NCBI GenBank assembly: GCA_943789355.1 | Contig: CALSTU010000002.1 | Span: 434,001-498,000 of the forward strand | Source of the DNA: UBA7430 sp002478765 | GTDB lineage: Bacteria; Bacteroidota; Bacteroidia; Flavobacteriales; UBA7430 | Direction of reading: 5' to 3' | DNA: 64,000 nucleotides | Part shown: positions 29,464 through 38,788 of the stretch, one piece after another | How positions within the stretch are numbered: position 1 is the first letter of the stretch | Layout of the letters: every line of letters begins with the position of its first letter | Notes under the pieces: generated by a model | Told to the model about the DNA's origin: nothing | What the model saw: only the letters and a program-made list of their open reading frames with translations | The model's database searches: none | Translations under genes and position numbers: made by a program

Positions 29464-30129
29464 CTATGAATCCAAAAGTTGTTTCAAAATTTGCTCACCG
29501 CTTCGAATTGATTTCACAGCCCAATCTACTTTCTTGTCAAGGATTTCTGAGTCAGAAAGCCTCCAATTCACCTCAGATTTTTTAAGTCGGGTTACAACAT
29601 CATGTAAAACAAGTGCGGCAGAAACTGAAATGTTATAACTTTCCGTAAAACCGTACATAGGTATTCTTACAAAAGCATCAGCCTGATCCATAACGAGATC
29701 TGACAAGCCACCTCTCTCAGTTCCAAAAAAAAAGGCTGAACGCTCAGAAACATCAAATTCCGGAAGGAAAACATCATTCGTATGTGGTGTTGTCGCTACA
29801 ATCTGGAAACCCTGAGATTTAATCTTATCGATACAATCCTGCGTGTTATTTTCCTTTTCATAATAATTGTGCATATCCACCCATTTTTCGGCTCCCATAG
29901 CAACATCTTTGGACAACTCGTATTGATTGTGGTTGGCTATAACATGCAAATCCTGAATCCCAAAACAATCACAATTACGCATCACAGCACTGGCATTATG
30001 TGATTGAAATAAATTCTCTACGGCAACTGTAAAGTGTCGGGTACGATTGGCTAAAACGGTATCAAATTTCTGAATTCGCTCGGGACTTAAAAATCGTTGT
30101 AATTCAATCAAAAGCTCTTTCTTATTCAT
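29464..30129 (-). CDS. trmH: tRNA (guanosine(18)-2'-O)-methyltransferase, SpoU/TrmH family
   Basis: 221 residues with the SPOUT fold motifs: VENLFQSHNASAVMRNCDCFG (motif 1 with the catalytic Arg), FGTERGGLSDLVMDQAD (motif 2) and IPMYGFTESYNISVSAALVL (motif 3). Such enzymes methylate the 2'-OH of G18 in the tRNA D-loop. It lies 7 nt downstream of yjbQ in the same direction. Confidence 0.92.
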   Translation of the reverse strand: MNKKELLIELQRFLSPERIQKFDTVLANRTRHFTVAVENLFQSHNASAVMRNCDCFGIQDLHVIANHNQYELSKDVAMGAEKWVDMHNYYEKENNTQDCIDKIKSQGFQIVATTPHTNDVFLPEFDVSERSAFFFGTERGGLSDLVMDQADAFVRIPMYGFTESYNISVSAALVLHDVVTRLKKSEVNWRLSDSEILDKKVDWAVKSIRSGEQILKQLLDS

Positions 30130-30136
30130 CCCGGTT

Positions 30137-30547
30137 TTAAGAGTAAATTGTTGCGATTAAATTACGTTCTCCACCTCGATTTCTAAATTCACAAAGGTAT
30201 ACCCCCTGCCATGTACCCATAATAAAACATCCATCTGTAATGGGTATTGATAGAGAGAAACCCATAAGGGAAGATTTGATGTGTGCGGGCATATCATCAG
30301 AACCTTCTAAGATGTGCTTATAAAACGGCTCATTTTCTTTCACCAAATGATTCATGGATTGCTCAAAATCTTCCCGAACCGAAGGATCATAATTTTCATT
30401 GATCGTTATGGCTGCAGAGGTATGTTGTATGAATAGATTCAACAATCCCTCTTGGGGGAATTTGGGCAAATGAAAATTGCTTTCATTTGTGACCAAATGA
30501 AAGCCTCGCTGCTTTGCAGTCAAACTAAATTTTACTTGTTGAATCAT
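30137..30547 (-). CDS. YjbQ/UPF0047 family protein
   Basis: 136 residues from the ATG at 30547; an in-frame ATG at 30658 would add 37 poorly conserved residues. The family pattern is clear: LLNLFIQHTSAAITINENYD, DMPAHIKSSLMG, ITDGCFIMGTWQGVYLCEFR and the final Arg-rich GGERNLI segment. Members have been linked to thiamine phosphate synthase side activity, but the cellular role is unsettled. Confidence 0.9.
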   Translation of the reverse strand: MIQQVKFSLTAKQRGFHLVTNESNFHLPKFPQEGLLNLFIQHTSAAITINENYDPSVREDFEQSMNHLVKENEPFYKHILEGSDDMPAHIKSSLMGFSLSIPITDGCFIMGTWQGVYLCEFRNRGGERNLIATIYS

Positions 30548-30765
30548 CTCTCTATTCCCCAATTCAATCTTGAACTTACTGTTAATACTAATGTAGTGAA
30601 CTTCAAACAAATTAATCATAAATTTTAAAAAAAGATCCCTTAATAAATCTTTACACACAAGAAATTAAGACTGCCTAGAGGGGTGTATAAAAATCATTGA
30701 TGACAAAACATTCACTTGTGAGTGTTATTGGTTAAAAAAGAATAATTTTACGCAAAACACATCAA

Positions 30766-31425
30766 ATGCAGCGTTATCTATCTGAACTTATAGGAACATT
30801 CGCCATGGTCTTTTGCGGAGCTGGAGCCATCATTATAAACGATATTAGTGGTGGAACGGTAACCCATGTAGGAGTTGCACTCACTTTTGGGCTTATCGTT
30901 ATGGCCATGGTTTATTCTCTCGGAGATCTCTCGGGAGCACACATAAATCCTGCAGTAACCATAGCTTTTTGGGCAGCAGGACGGTTTCATAAAAAAGAAG
31001 TTCTACCCTATATAATCGCTCAAATAGCGGGGGCAATCATGGCCTCAGCCATACTCTACCTACTTTTTCCATCGCAAGAAACGCAAGGAGGTACAACACC
31101 TTCGGGGACTTCAATGCAATCTTTTATCCTTGAAGTTATATTAACATTCATTTTAATGTTTGTGATTATGAAAGTCTCTACAGGGTCTAAAGAAACCGGC
31201 ACTATGGCTGGAATTGCCATTGGAGGCGTGGTTGGTTTAGAGGCTTTATTTGCGGGGCCAATAACAGGTGCCTCTATGAATCCCGCAAGATCCATTGCCC
31301 CGGCATTATTTTCCGGGCATACAGAACACCTATGGCTTTATATCTCAGCACCGATATTGGGTGCTCTGCTCGCTATTTTTGCATGTAAACTGATCAAAGG
31401 AAAGAACTGCTGTCCTGGATGTTAG
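30766..31425 (+). CDS. Aquaporin / glycerol facilitator (MIP family)
   Basis: Inner-membrane channel of 219 residues with six membrane spans. Both NPA pore motifs are present: GAHINPAVTIAF near residue 62 and GASMNPARSIAPAL near residue 168. The second-half Arg after NPA and compact loops fit a water-selective channel, but selectivity is inference. It ends at the left edge of the AT-rich RiPP cluster and converges on it. Confidence 0.94.
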   Translation: MQRYLSELIGTFAMVFCGAGAIIINDISGGTVTHVGVALTFGLIVMAMVYSLGDLSGAHINPAVTIAFWAAGRFHKKEVLPYIIAQIAGAIMASAILYLLFPSQETQGGTTPSGTSMQSFILEVILTFILMFVIMKVSTGSKETGTMAGIAIGGVVGLEALFAGPITGASMNPARSIAPALFSGHTEHLWLYISAPILGALLAIFACKLIKGKNCCPGC

Positions 31426-31586
31426 TATATTACAATAGATCATTGACAAGCTCATTATTTTAATGTTTTCCCTTTTACTCTATTGCTAACTAATATTTAC
31501 ACAGCAGATAGTATTATCGATATATTTCTATGTTAATTTTACATGGAGGGTGTTGTAAAGAGTCCTGATCTAATATAAAGTATAAC

Positions 31587-33737
31587 TCAATAATTCAAGT
31601 GCCATACTGCGCCAAAATACACGGTTCTAGATTGATAAAAATCAAAATATTTATTTGAATAGCCCTCATTATACAAGGCTTCACGTTCATTTTTTGTGTT
31701 GAAAATATTATTTAATGAAATAAACATGATCAAAGCATTCTTTTTCATTTTAACGTATTTACTTAAACTAAGATCAAAGCGGTTGTAATTGGCATATTGC
31801 AAATTAAGATCGTCGCTAAACATTGGTTCATAAAAACCTGTCTGATCGTCAAAAACAGATCCTGTTAAAGAATTGTAATACGTTCCCGGACGGCTTGAGT
31901 AAGTCAAACCCAATGAAAACCATTTTGGATTATTGTATTGCAAAGCTGTTTTCACTAAATAGTTAAGATCTTTTTGCCCTTTGTCATTCTTATTGTCAAT
32001 CGTCATGACCTGGTTGATAAAAGAATTGGCAAATGTAAATTTGAAGTGCTTATAAAAATGGTGTTCTAAAAACAACTCTAAACCGAAAGTGTTTAATTGA
32101 TCCGTTGTGAAAGATGAACTATTTGATTGTTCGCCGGTTTCATTTTTAAAATATGACGCTGTTTTTATTAATGTGTTTTTTAATTTATATGTATGATCCA
32201 AAGCGATCTGGTAACTTTCTAACAAGTTGTATTTTTTAGAATAGAAATTTGGAATTGAATAGTTGTGATAATTACCAACACTCAGTAGAAATGAATGCTT
32301 TTTGTTTGGCTGGTATTTTAAACCCAACTGTGAGCTGAAATAATATTTTTGATTTTTAACAGGTATGTTACTTCGCATTCCTGACGAAAAAATGAATTTC
32401 TCATTGAAGTCCCAACTTGTATAAAGATATGCTTCGAGAATATGATTTGAAATTGAAGTGTCCGAAAAATAATTTGGCGAAGCCGGCGATTGAGCATAAT
32501 AATAAACAGGAATACTGTCATTAAATTTATTGCGATGAAGATCGTGAGAAATGCCAAATTGGATGTCTGTACTTTCTAATACAAACCATTTATAGTTTAA
32601 TGAAGTATACATTTGGCTTGCTTTACTTTCCGAATTCATAGCACCAAAAGCTGTATTTTTAGTTGAAGTGTTTATTCCACTATTCAAACTAATAATTCCA
32701 TTCTCAGTATGGTATTTTAAGTTGTTTACCGTAAACATTCTCTCGGTTTCCGCACTGACGTTTCCTTTATAAGTGAACGCTTCATTAAGACCATTAAATG
32801 TGTCATGGATATAATAATTGAAGGAATTAAAGGTTGTGCGTTTTCCTATTTTTCTATAAAAATTCACCCCTGCATCTTTGGTATAGAAGTTTTTAAGTTC
32901 AGGTAAATTTCCTTGTTGAATACCAACAAAAGCATCTGAAAATTGATAGTTCCCGTAGAGCTGTACAAAAGAAACATCTTTTTTAATTTTTTGAGAAAGA
33001 AAAAACCCCACACTTGCCAGACTTACTGAAAGTTGCAATTGGTTAGATTCTAAATTATTTATCGTTTGTATTTCGACCAAACCGGCACTGGTATTGCCGT
33101 AAGTTAAAGGCGGATTACTTGCGTAAACATATTGAGCATCAATTATTTCTGCATTAAACAAGCTAAAAAAGCCCTGGTTGTTTAAGTTGCTTGCTCTTAC
33201 TGGATTGTATATAGGGACACCGTTTAACAGTACTCTTGACCTGTCGGGCGAACTGCCCCTTAAAGATACATTAGCAGATTCATCTGTAGTTGTTGAAGCG
33301 GGGAAAACGGTAATGGCTTTTAATGGGTCGCCTTGCGATACGGGGTTCAAATACACATCTTTTAGTACATCCATTTTTACCACAGAAAATTTTTCGGATA
33401 TGGGATCTTGTGCAGTAATAATTACTTCCTCTAAAGTTAAATTAATGTCTTTTAAAATGACAACTAACTTTTTATTTATATCAATAGTAGACAATGCTAT
33501 TTCACTTGTTTCGCAGCCAATAAAAGACACGATTAATGTATCGTTTAAATAATTTGTTTCTACACTAAACTTTCCGTCAAGATCGGTGACAACACCTTTT
33601 TGCGGGCTTGATTTTACGTACACATTTGCAGCAAAGACAGGTTCCCCTTCTTTGTCTTTAACAATACCATTTAATTTGGATTGTGAAAAGCAATAATAGG
33701 AACTAAAAAAAAATAGAAAAAGAAATGAGTACCTCAT
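31587..33737 (-). CDS. TonB-dependent outer-membrane receptor, last gene of the TOMM cluster
   Basis: 716 residues. A signal peptide (ends YCFSQ) is followed by a CarboxypepD_reg-like domain (about 20-110; LNGIVKDKEGEPVFAANVYV), a plug domain with SLRGSSPDRSRVLLNGVPIY (near 165) and a 20-plus-strand barrel ending YFGAVWHLNY. No SusD partner is adjacent. The ATG directly follows the stop of the lipoprotein gene (TAAATG), so it is translationally coupled to the cluster. Its likely job is movement of the modified peptide or a peptide-metal complex across the outer membrane; this is inference. Confidence 0.88.
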   Translation of the reverse strand: MRYSFLFLFFFSSYYCFSQSKLNGIVKDKEGEPVFAANVYVKSSPQKGVVTDLDGKFSVETNYLNDTLIVSFIGCETSEIALSTIDINKKLVVILKDINLTLEEVIITAQDPISEKFSVVKMDVLKDVYLNPVSQGDPLKAITVFPASTTTDESANVSLRGSSPDRSRVLLNGVPIYNPVRASNLNNQGFFSLFNAEIIDAQYVYASNPPLTYGNTSAGLVEIQTINNLESNQLQLSVSLASVGFFLSQKIKKDVSFVQLYGNYQFSDAFVGIQQGNLPELKNFYTKDAGVNFYRKIGKRTTFNSFNYYIHDTFNGLNEAFTYKGNVSAETERMFTVNNLKYHTENGIISLNSGINTSTKNTAFGAMNSESKASQMYTSLNYKWFVLESTDIQFGISHDLHRNKFNDSIPVYYYAQSPASPNYFSDTSISNHILEAYLYTSWDFNEKFIFSSGMRSNIPVKNQKYYFSSQLGLKYQPNKKHSFLLSVGNYHNYSIPNFYSKKYNLLESYQIALDHTYKLKNTLIKTASYFKNETGEQSNSSSFTTDQLNTFGLELFLEHHFYKHFKFTFANSFINQVMTIDNKNDKGQKDLNYLVKTALQYNNPKWFSLGLTYSSRPGTYYNSLTGSVFDDQTGFYEPMFSDDLNLQYANYNRFDLSLSKYVKMKKNALIMFISLNNIFNTKNEREALYNEGYSNKYFDFYQSRTVYFGAVWHLNY

Positions 33738-34535
33738 TTATTTACCAACTAATTTTGATGCCAGTTGATTTATGGAATAACTATCAGGGTATTCTTTGAT
33801 CGCTTCCTGAAAGTATTTCTTAGCTAAATCCCACTTTTCTTTTTTGATGTACAATTTAATTAGCATTTCATAGGACTCTTCTTTTCCCCAAGAGGGTAAA
33901 TAATCATTTTTCATTTTTTGAGCAGGCAAAGAAATTGCTTTCAGTAAATATTCTTCTGTTTCTTTCCCGCCACCGTATTTTTCAGGGGTATGAAAATCAT
34001 TACTTGCATAAACGTAATATGCTCTTAAGTTTGTCGAGTCTGTTGCAATTGCCCGTTTTGCATTTTTCTTTATGGTTCCGGAAATAAACATCGCTTTCAT
34101 ACCCTTAAATTGAATGCCAAAACTTTGAAGCATTGCCAAAAGTGCATGATCTTCAGAATTTTTCTTTTTCATTTCATTTAACCAGTCAATCCCTTTGTCA
34201 ATTTCCTGTACGGATCTTTTTTTATCTCCATTTTCAAGGTGATAGATCGATAAGTAAAATTGCAGATAAGAACGCCAATACAAGATGATGTTTTGTTTTT
34301 TCACTTTATTGAGTTCTTCCAATTCACCACTGAGTATAGATAGAGAATTATGGTCTTTTGACATGAGACTTTGTACAAAAGAATTGTATATTCTTTTTTG
34401 AATGCCGACAAGCAAAGTATCTGATCTTAATTCTTCAGCCTGTAATTCATAACTCACAAGTTTTGAGTTGTCAACTCGGATGGTATTGCCCTCGCAAGAA
34501 ATAAACACTAATGAAATTATTAGCAATCGTATCAT
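33738..34535 (-). CDS. TPR-like lipoprotein of the TOMM cluster
   Basis: 265 residues from the ATG at 34535, which overlaps the M50 stop by 4 nt (ATGA); an upstream in-frame ATG at 34604 lies inside the M50 gene and is less likely. A lipoprotein signal with Cys at residue 14 (LVFISC) is present. The rest is helical, with a TPR-like C-terminus (EKWDLAKKYFQEAIKEYPDS). It probably acts at the outer membrane with the TonB receptor encoded right behind it. The function is unknown; immunity or transport assistance are possible. Confidence 0.72.
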   Translation of the reverse strand: MIRLLIISLVFISCEGNTIRVDNSKLVSYELQAEELRSDTLLVGIQKRIYNSFVQSLMSKDHNSLSILSGELEELNKVKKQNIILYWRSYLQFYLSIYHLENGDKKRSVQEIDKGIDWLNEMKKKNSEDHALLAMLQSFGIQFKGMKAMFISGTIKKNAKRAIATDSTNLRAYYVYASNDFHTPEKYGGGKETEEYLLKAISLPAQKMKNDYLPSWGKEESYEMLIKLYIKKEKWDLAKKYFQEAIKEYPDSYSINQLASKLVGK

Positions 34536-35020
34536 AATAACATATTTTTGAATATAATTAATAAAAGTATAATTATGGTCCATATAATAAAATGAACGTA
34601 CCACTTTAAGGTGAATTTATATTTGCTGAATTGTAGTTTATAATTTTCCGCATAAGATCTCAACGTATGATTAGGTTTTTTTCTGCTTACAATAGCTATT
34701 GTGAAATCTGAATAAAAGGGATTCGTTTCAATTATCAACTGTATAACAAAAGCCCAGTATAGTTGAGTGAGATGAAAAAACTCGTTATAAATTGAAATGC
34801 AAAACAGACCAACTGTAATAAGGCTACCTGAAAAAAGATATAAGTACTTCTGCCAATTAATTCTTGGCCACTTCACAGAAACATAAAAGTGAGGATAAGG
34901 TCTTAATTGAAAACCTATTCTTTGAATGGGTAACCCTAGTATTCTAGCCATTGTAAGATGACCAAGTTCATGAATGAGCAAAAGTAATAAGACTAAAATA
35001 TTTATTTCAATGAACTCCAC
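34532..35020 (-). CDS. M50 family membrane metallopeptidase, candidate leader peptidase
   Basis: 162 residues, compact. The first membrane helix holds the zinc motif HELGH (residues 17-21), and a later NPFYSDF segment near residue 100 resembles the second S2P ligand motif (NPxxxxDG) in weaker form. Four or so hydrophobic spans are visible. In streptolysin S loci a CAAX-type membrane protease (SagE) holds the processing role; an M50 protease in this operon could do that job, which is inference from context. It lies 2 nt from the ABC permease stop. Confidence 0.75.
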   Translation of the reverse strand: MEFIEINILVLLLLLIHELGHLTMARILGLPIQRIGFQLRPYPHFYVSVKWPRINWQKYLYLFSGSLITVGLFCISIYNEFFHLTQLYWAFVIQLIIETNPFYSDFTIAIVSRKKPNHTLRSYAENYKLQFSKYKFTLKWYVHFIIWTIIILLLIIFKNMLL

Positions 35021-35022
35021 TC

Positions 35023-35736
35023 CTACCTGTTAAACTTTACATTTTTAAATAAAAACACGAATAATATCATGGGTAATACGATCCAAACACCTAATAAATA
35101 ATTAATACCTTCTCCTCTTAATATTGAAAGAGTGTGGTTTAACGGTAGTGTATTCCCTATATGTGCTATGAATTTATTGAATTCACCAACCGGATAAAAT
35201 GCATTACTTGTAAATAAAATTGTGAAGTAAATAAAGTTTATAATTCCTTTATCCGCTACTTGCTTTATCCCTGAAAATGTAATTACAAGACCTAGAAAAG
35301 AAAATACTAGTAACCCGAAAAAAACACCAATAATAAAATTTATTATCTCTAATGATGTTACAGTGTATCCAAACATCAAGTATGCTGTAATGCAGAGTAA
35401 GAAAACAATAAAAATTAATGAAATAACCCGACTAATCACTAACCCCATAAAGTGAAGTAATATGCTAAACGGTAACTTCCTTAAATACTTTATTAATCCA
35501 TTTGAATAATAATCTTTTATTACAGGACCTATTGAAAATAATCCGTCACTTGCGATTGTCATTCCAATAATTCCAGATAAAAGAAAAGATACATAATCAT
35601 CATTTTCTGATCCCCAAATACTTCCAAAAATCAAAAATAAAAATATTGGAAATGCAATTGTGAAAAACACAGCTTGTTTAATTCTAATAAAAATTAACAA
35701 CTGATAATAAATTGATTGGGCTAATATTTTTATCAA
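35023..35736 (-). CDS. ABC transporter permease (ABC-2 type), TOMM exporter
   Basis: 237 residues with six hydrophobic spans (for example ISRVISLIFIVFLLCITAYL). The N-terminus and the FYPVGEFNKFIAHIGNTLPL loop near residue 185 fit ABC-2 permeases. The start overlaps the ATPase stop by 4 nt. Only one permease is present, so it probably works as a homodimer, unlike SagH/SagI. Likely exports the modified peptide across the inner membrane. Confidence 0.85.
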   Translation of the reverse strand: MIKILAQSIYYQLLIFIRIKQAVFFTIAFPIFLFLIFGSIWGSENDDYVSFLLSGIIGMTIASDGLFSIGPVIKDYYSNGLIKYLRKLPFSILLHFMGLVISRVISLIFIVFLLCITAYLMFGYTVTSLEIINFIIGVFFGLLVFSFLGLVITFSGIKQVADKGIINFIYFTILFTSNAFYPVGEFNKFIAHIGNTLPLNHTLSILRGEGINYLLGVWIVLPMILFVFLFKNVKFNR

Positions 35737-36605
35737 AACACAAAGTTTTTACATTTTGCAGTATGGTATAAATAGGCGTCTTTTAATCCAATATCTTGAA
35801 CAGAAAAGTTGTTTGTAGTTTTATTAATCATATCTAATATATCTTTTTCTTTGTCAAGGAAAATATGCAGTTCATCATTATGCTTGTAATAGTTTAGATG
35901 AATGAACTTATCGTTAAGTTTTGTGTTTTTGTTAACCGTTACTTTTTTACCAGCAGGTAAATCTTTGATTATTTTCTTTGGAGATTGGGGTTTCTGAATG
36001 AGCTTACCTTCATGAATAAAACCAATTTTTGTAGCTAATTTTTCAACGTCTTTCCAATTGTGAGTAGTGAAAAATATGGTTCTATTGTCTTGTCTAAGAA
36101 TTTTCCATATTCTATCAATTATAGTAGGATCTAAATTCGCAAAAGGTTCATCTAATATTAACAGATTAGGATTATGTATTATTGAAAGTAGTAACCCAAC
36201 TCTTTTTCGCTCACCCTGTGAAAGTTCTTTTATGAATGAATTAGCTATTTTTTCAATTTCAAATATTTCAAAATATAAGATTTTAATTTCTTTGTAATCT
36301 AATTTATGAATTGTCGTGAAATAACGAATTATTTCATTCACTTTCAATAAAGGAAATAATGGTAAATGATCATAAACAATACCGATATTGTTAAAATTAT
36401 TTTTTTGCTTTCCAAAAAAAACTACGTCACCATTGTCTGATCTTAAATTATTTAGTATTAAATCTATTAGTGTAGATTTTCCAGAACCATTCTCTCCAAG
36501 CAATGCAAATGAATCAGAATCATTTACAAAAAAACTAATACTGTCAATAATAATTTTAGTTTTTACTTTGTATAAAATATCAGATACCTTTATTACTTCT
36601 TTCAT
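35733..36605 (-). CDS. ABC transporter ATP-binding protein, TOMM exporter
   Basis: 290 residues. Walker A GENGSGKST (near 37), signature LSQGERKRVG (near 125), Walker B LLILDEPFANLDP and the switch His in FFTTHNWKDVEK are all present. A C-terminal extension of about 80 residues follows the ATPase core. It overlaps the SagB-type gene by 4 nt and the permease gene by 4 nt, so the three are translationally coupled. Confidence 0.92.
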   Translation of the reverse strand: MKEVIKVSDILYKVKTKIIIDSISFFVNDSDSFALLGENGSGKSTLIDLILNNLRSDNGDVVFFGKQKNNFNNIGIVYDHLPLFPLLKVNEIIRYFTTIHKLDYKEIKILYFEIFEIEKIANSFIKELSQGERKRVGLLLSIIHNPNLLILDEPFANLDPTIIDRIWKILRQDNRTIFFTTHNWKDVEKLATKIGFIHEGKLIQKPQSPKKIIKDLPAGKKVTVNKNTKLNDKFIHLNYYKHNDELHIFLDKEKDILDMINKTTNNFSVQDIGLKDAYLYHTAKCKNFVF

Positions 36606-37480
36606 ACCTCACAAGAACTTAAGTTATCTCCTTTTTTACCAATAACAATAATGTTGTTAATTGTTTCAAATACGCCATCAATGTCAAGAAAATCATTAAC
36701 CTTATCGTCATTGTAACCACCTAACATACATGATCCAAGATTTATGGATTCTGCCAATAAACTAATTGTTTGACCTATAAAACCGGATTCTTGCATCAAA
36801 AAACGATAACCTCTATCTCCATACTTAATTAACAAACGTTCAATTATTCCTGTAGTAATTATTAAAGCAGATGATGTTCTCATATTGATGTATGGTTCTG
36901 CTTGTATAATTTGTAATAGTTCTTCAATAAAATCACCTTCTTTTAATAATTCAAGGTGGTTGTTATCTGTTCTGTAATGATACAGACCTGATGGTATATG
37001 GGCATTAAATATTACTACGTAAATTTCTAAGGGGTACAGTCCACCACCAGAAGGAACATTTCGCATTCCAATATGCCCGTCAAGTTCAAATCCTGCAATT
37101 TTGCTTTTATATGTTACACCGTATGAATTAAATAATAATGCAGTTAACTCATTAAGTGATATTTTGTATTCCTTGTCATAATCTCTAATACTTCGTCTAT
37201 TAATCAAACAATTGTACAATGTCTCATTGGGTTTGAAATTTGTATATACTGACAAATCAATTGTTTTATTACCGGGATAACTCTTAAATGGCTGACTTGA
37301 ACGCTCAAGGACATAAGCGTTATTAAACCCTTCAATTTTTTCTCCTTGTGAACGAATTGTATGTGTTGTAAATTTAGAGTTTTCATGATAAAGCATTGCA
37401 ATAGATTCGTCAATGTTCTTTTTTCCATACATTGAACCATCCATCTCATTATACTTGTCTTTTACTTCTGATATTTTCAT
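36602..37480 (-). CDS. SagB-type FMN-dependent azoline dehydrogenase
   Basis: 292 residues, nitroreductase fold. SagB-like motifs: NRRSIRDYDKEYKISLNEL near residue 110 (FMN contact), RNVPSGGGLYPLEIYVVIF near 155, and ESGFIGQTISLLAESINLGSC near 230. In TOMM pathways this enzyme oxidises thiazolines and oxazolines to thiazoles and oxazoles with FMN. Its presence predicts that the product contains aromatic azoles. It follows YcaO by 13 nt. Confidence 0.9.
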   Translation of the reverse strand: MKISEVKDKYNEMDGSMYGKKNIDESIAMLYHENSKFTTHTIRSQGEKIEGFNNAYVLERSSQPFKSYPGNKTIDLSVYTNFKPNETLYNCLINRRSIRDYDKEYKISLNELTALLFNSYGVTYKSKIAGFELDGHIGMRNVPSGGGLYPLEIYVVIFNAHIPSGLYHYRTDNNHLELLKEGDFIEELLQIIQAEPYINMRTSSALIITTGIIERLLIKYGDRGYRFLMQESGFIGQTISLLAESINLGSCMLGGYNDDKVNDFLDIDGVFETINNIIVIGKKGDNLSSCEV

Positions 37481-37493
37481 ATTATTCTTGTTT

Positions 37494-38783
37494 TTACGGA
37501 AATGGGTGAGGCAGTTTGTTTAAATGATGAAAGTCATTAGACTTGTATCCCATCTTTTCAGGTACAGAATAAAGCCTTTCGCCTCCAAGAAAATAAAAAG
37601 GATATGAACCCGCTAATTGTATCAATTGAGGAATAAAAACCTTGACACTAAAAAAGCCAATCTGCCTTATGTCGTAAGTGGTTATATCCTTAAATAAAAC
37701 ATTATAGCTTTTATCTTTTAGGATCTTTACAATATGTTTTACTTCTTCTTTATCCGTTCTGACTATAGTCTCATTAAAATCAATTGCCTTAGTTTCTTTT
37801 GCATTTGTCAATTTATCAAACACATGCCAAAGGTCTTGTCTTTTTACATAAAAGATTGAATGGTCATCAAAATTCTGAATTAATGTGTAATCATCAGATG
37901 GTTTCCAATTCTTTTTTTCTCCCAATAAATATCTAAAATAAGGAACGGCCTGACCTATTTCCTGAATTACTTTTTTGATGGCATCCCCATAAGTTGCTCG
38001 TGTAGATGAACCAACGGCAATAAATTTACCATATTCAGCTTCTCCAAAACAAAACCCTAAAACAGAAGGCACTTCAATATCATAACTAATGTCAAAAAAG
38101 TGCCACTCATACTTTGCAGGAAAATGACGATCAATATAATCCTGAATTTCTTTTGAAATAATAATTTTATTGGGAACCAGATTTTGCATCCAGGTTAGCA
38201 CAAAGCTGTCTCTTTCAATAGATTCGTAAAGTCCGTTTAAAATAGCTTTATAATAGTCTGTATGTGCTGCTAATCCAGTTGAGGTGTTAGCTGTAATATA
38301 TTTCTTGTCATGATTAAAAGGTAAATAAATAAATTGTGCAGGCAGCCATGTTTCCTTACCACTTGTTAAGTCTAGCGTGGGAAACCATGTTAGTTCAATA
38401 TCTTCAGTAAAATCATTAATCCCAAACCTTTCATCTTTAAATTGTTCTTTATGAAATAATGCAAATTCCTTTGGATGGACAGCATGTTTAGGTAAAGATT
38501 TATATGAAGAAAATATACTGTCGTCTAAATTATAAAAAGCAGCAGCATATCGTTCAACAGTTTCTCCAATTGTACCTAAAACAGCATCTTCCCATTCAAA
38601 TCCGCAACCAGCACTTTTTCCGGCATACTTCTCTCCGGATAAATATTCAGTGTTTGCAGCCAAAACACCATAATTTACCATTTTAGGGTCGTAGTTCATT
38701 CTTGGTAACTTTACTATACGATAAAGCATACCAATTTCATTGGATATTATATTTAATCCGTCATTTAATGTTGTTACACTCAT
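37494..38783 (-). CDS. YcaO-type cyclodehydratase (SagD-like)
   Basis: 429 residues from the ATG at 38783, preceded by AAAAGAA and 5 nt after the E1 stop; an in-frame ATG at 38816 would overlap the E1 gene by 28 nt. YcaO ATP-binding segments are visible: SAGCGFEWEDAVLGTIGETVERY near residue 60 (split here) and NTSTGLAAHTDYYKAILNGL followed by ESIERD. The C-terminus ends PHPFP, the PxPxP motif required by TOMM cyclodehydratases. It uses ATP to cyclise Cys/Ser/Thr of the precursor, with the E1-like protein presenting the leader. Confidence 0.93.
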   Translation of the reverse strand: MSVTTLNDGLNIISNEIGMLYRIVKLPRMNYDPKMVNYGVLAANTEYLSGEKYAGKSAGCGFEWEDAVLGTIGETVERYAAAFYNLDDSIFSSYKSLPKHAVHPKEFALFHKEQFKDERFGINDFTEDIELTWFPTLDLTSGKETWLPAQFIYLPFNHDKKYITANTSTGLAAHTDYYKAILNGLYESIERDSFVLTWMQNLVPNKIIISKEIQDYIDRHFPAKYEWHFFDISYDIEVPSVLGFCFGEAEYGKFIAVGSSTRATYGDAIKKVIQEIGQAVPYFRYLLGEKKNWKPSDDYTLIQNFDDHSIFYVKRQDLWHVFDKLTNAKETKAIDFNETIVRTDKEEVKHIVKILKDKSYNVLFKDITTYDIRQIGFFSVKVFIPQLIQLAGSYPFYFLGGERLYSVPEKMGYKSNDFHHLNKLPHPFP

Positions 38784-38788
38784 TTCTT

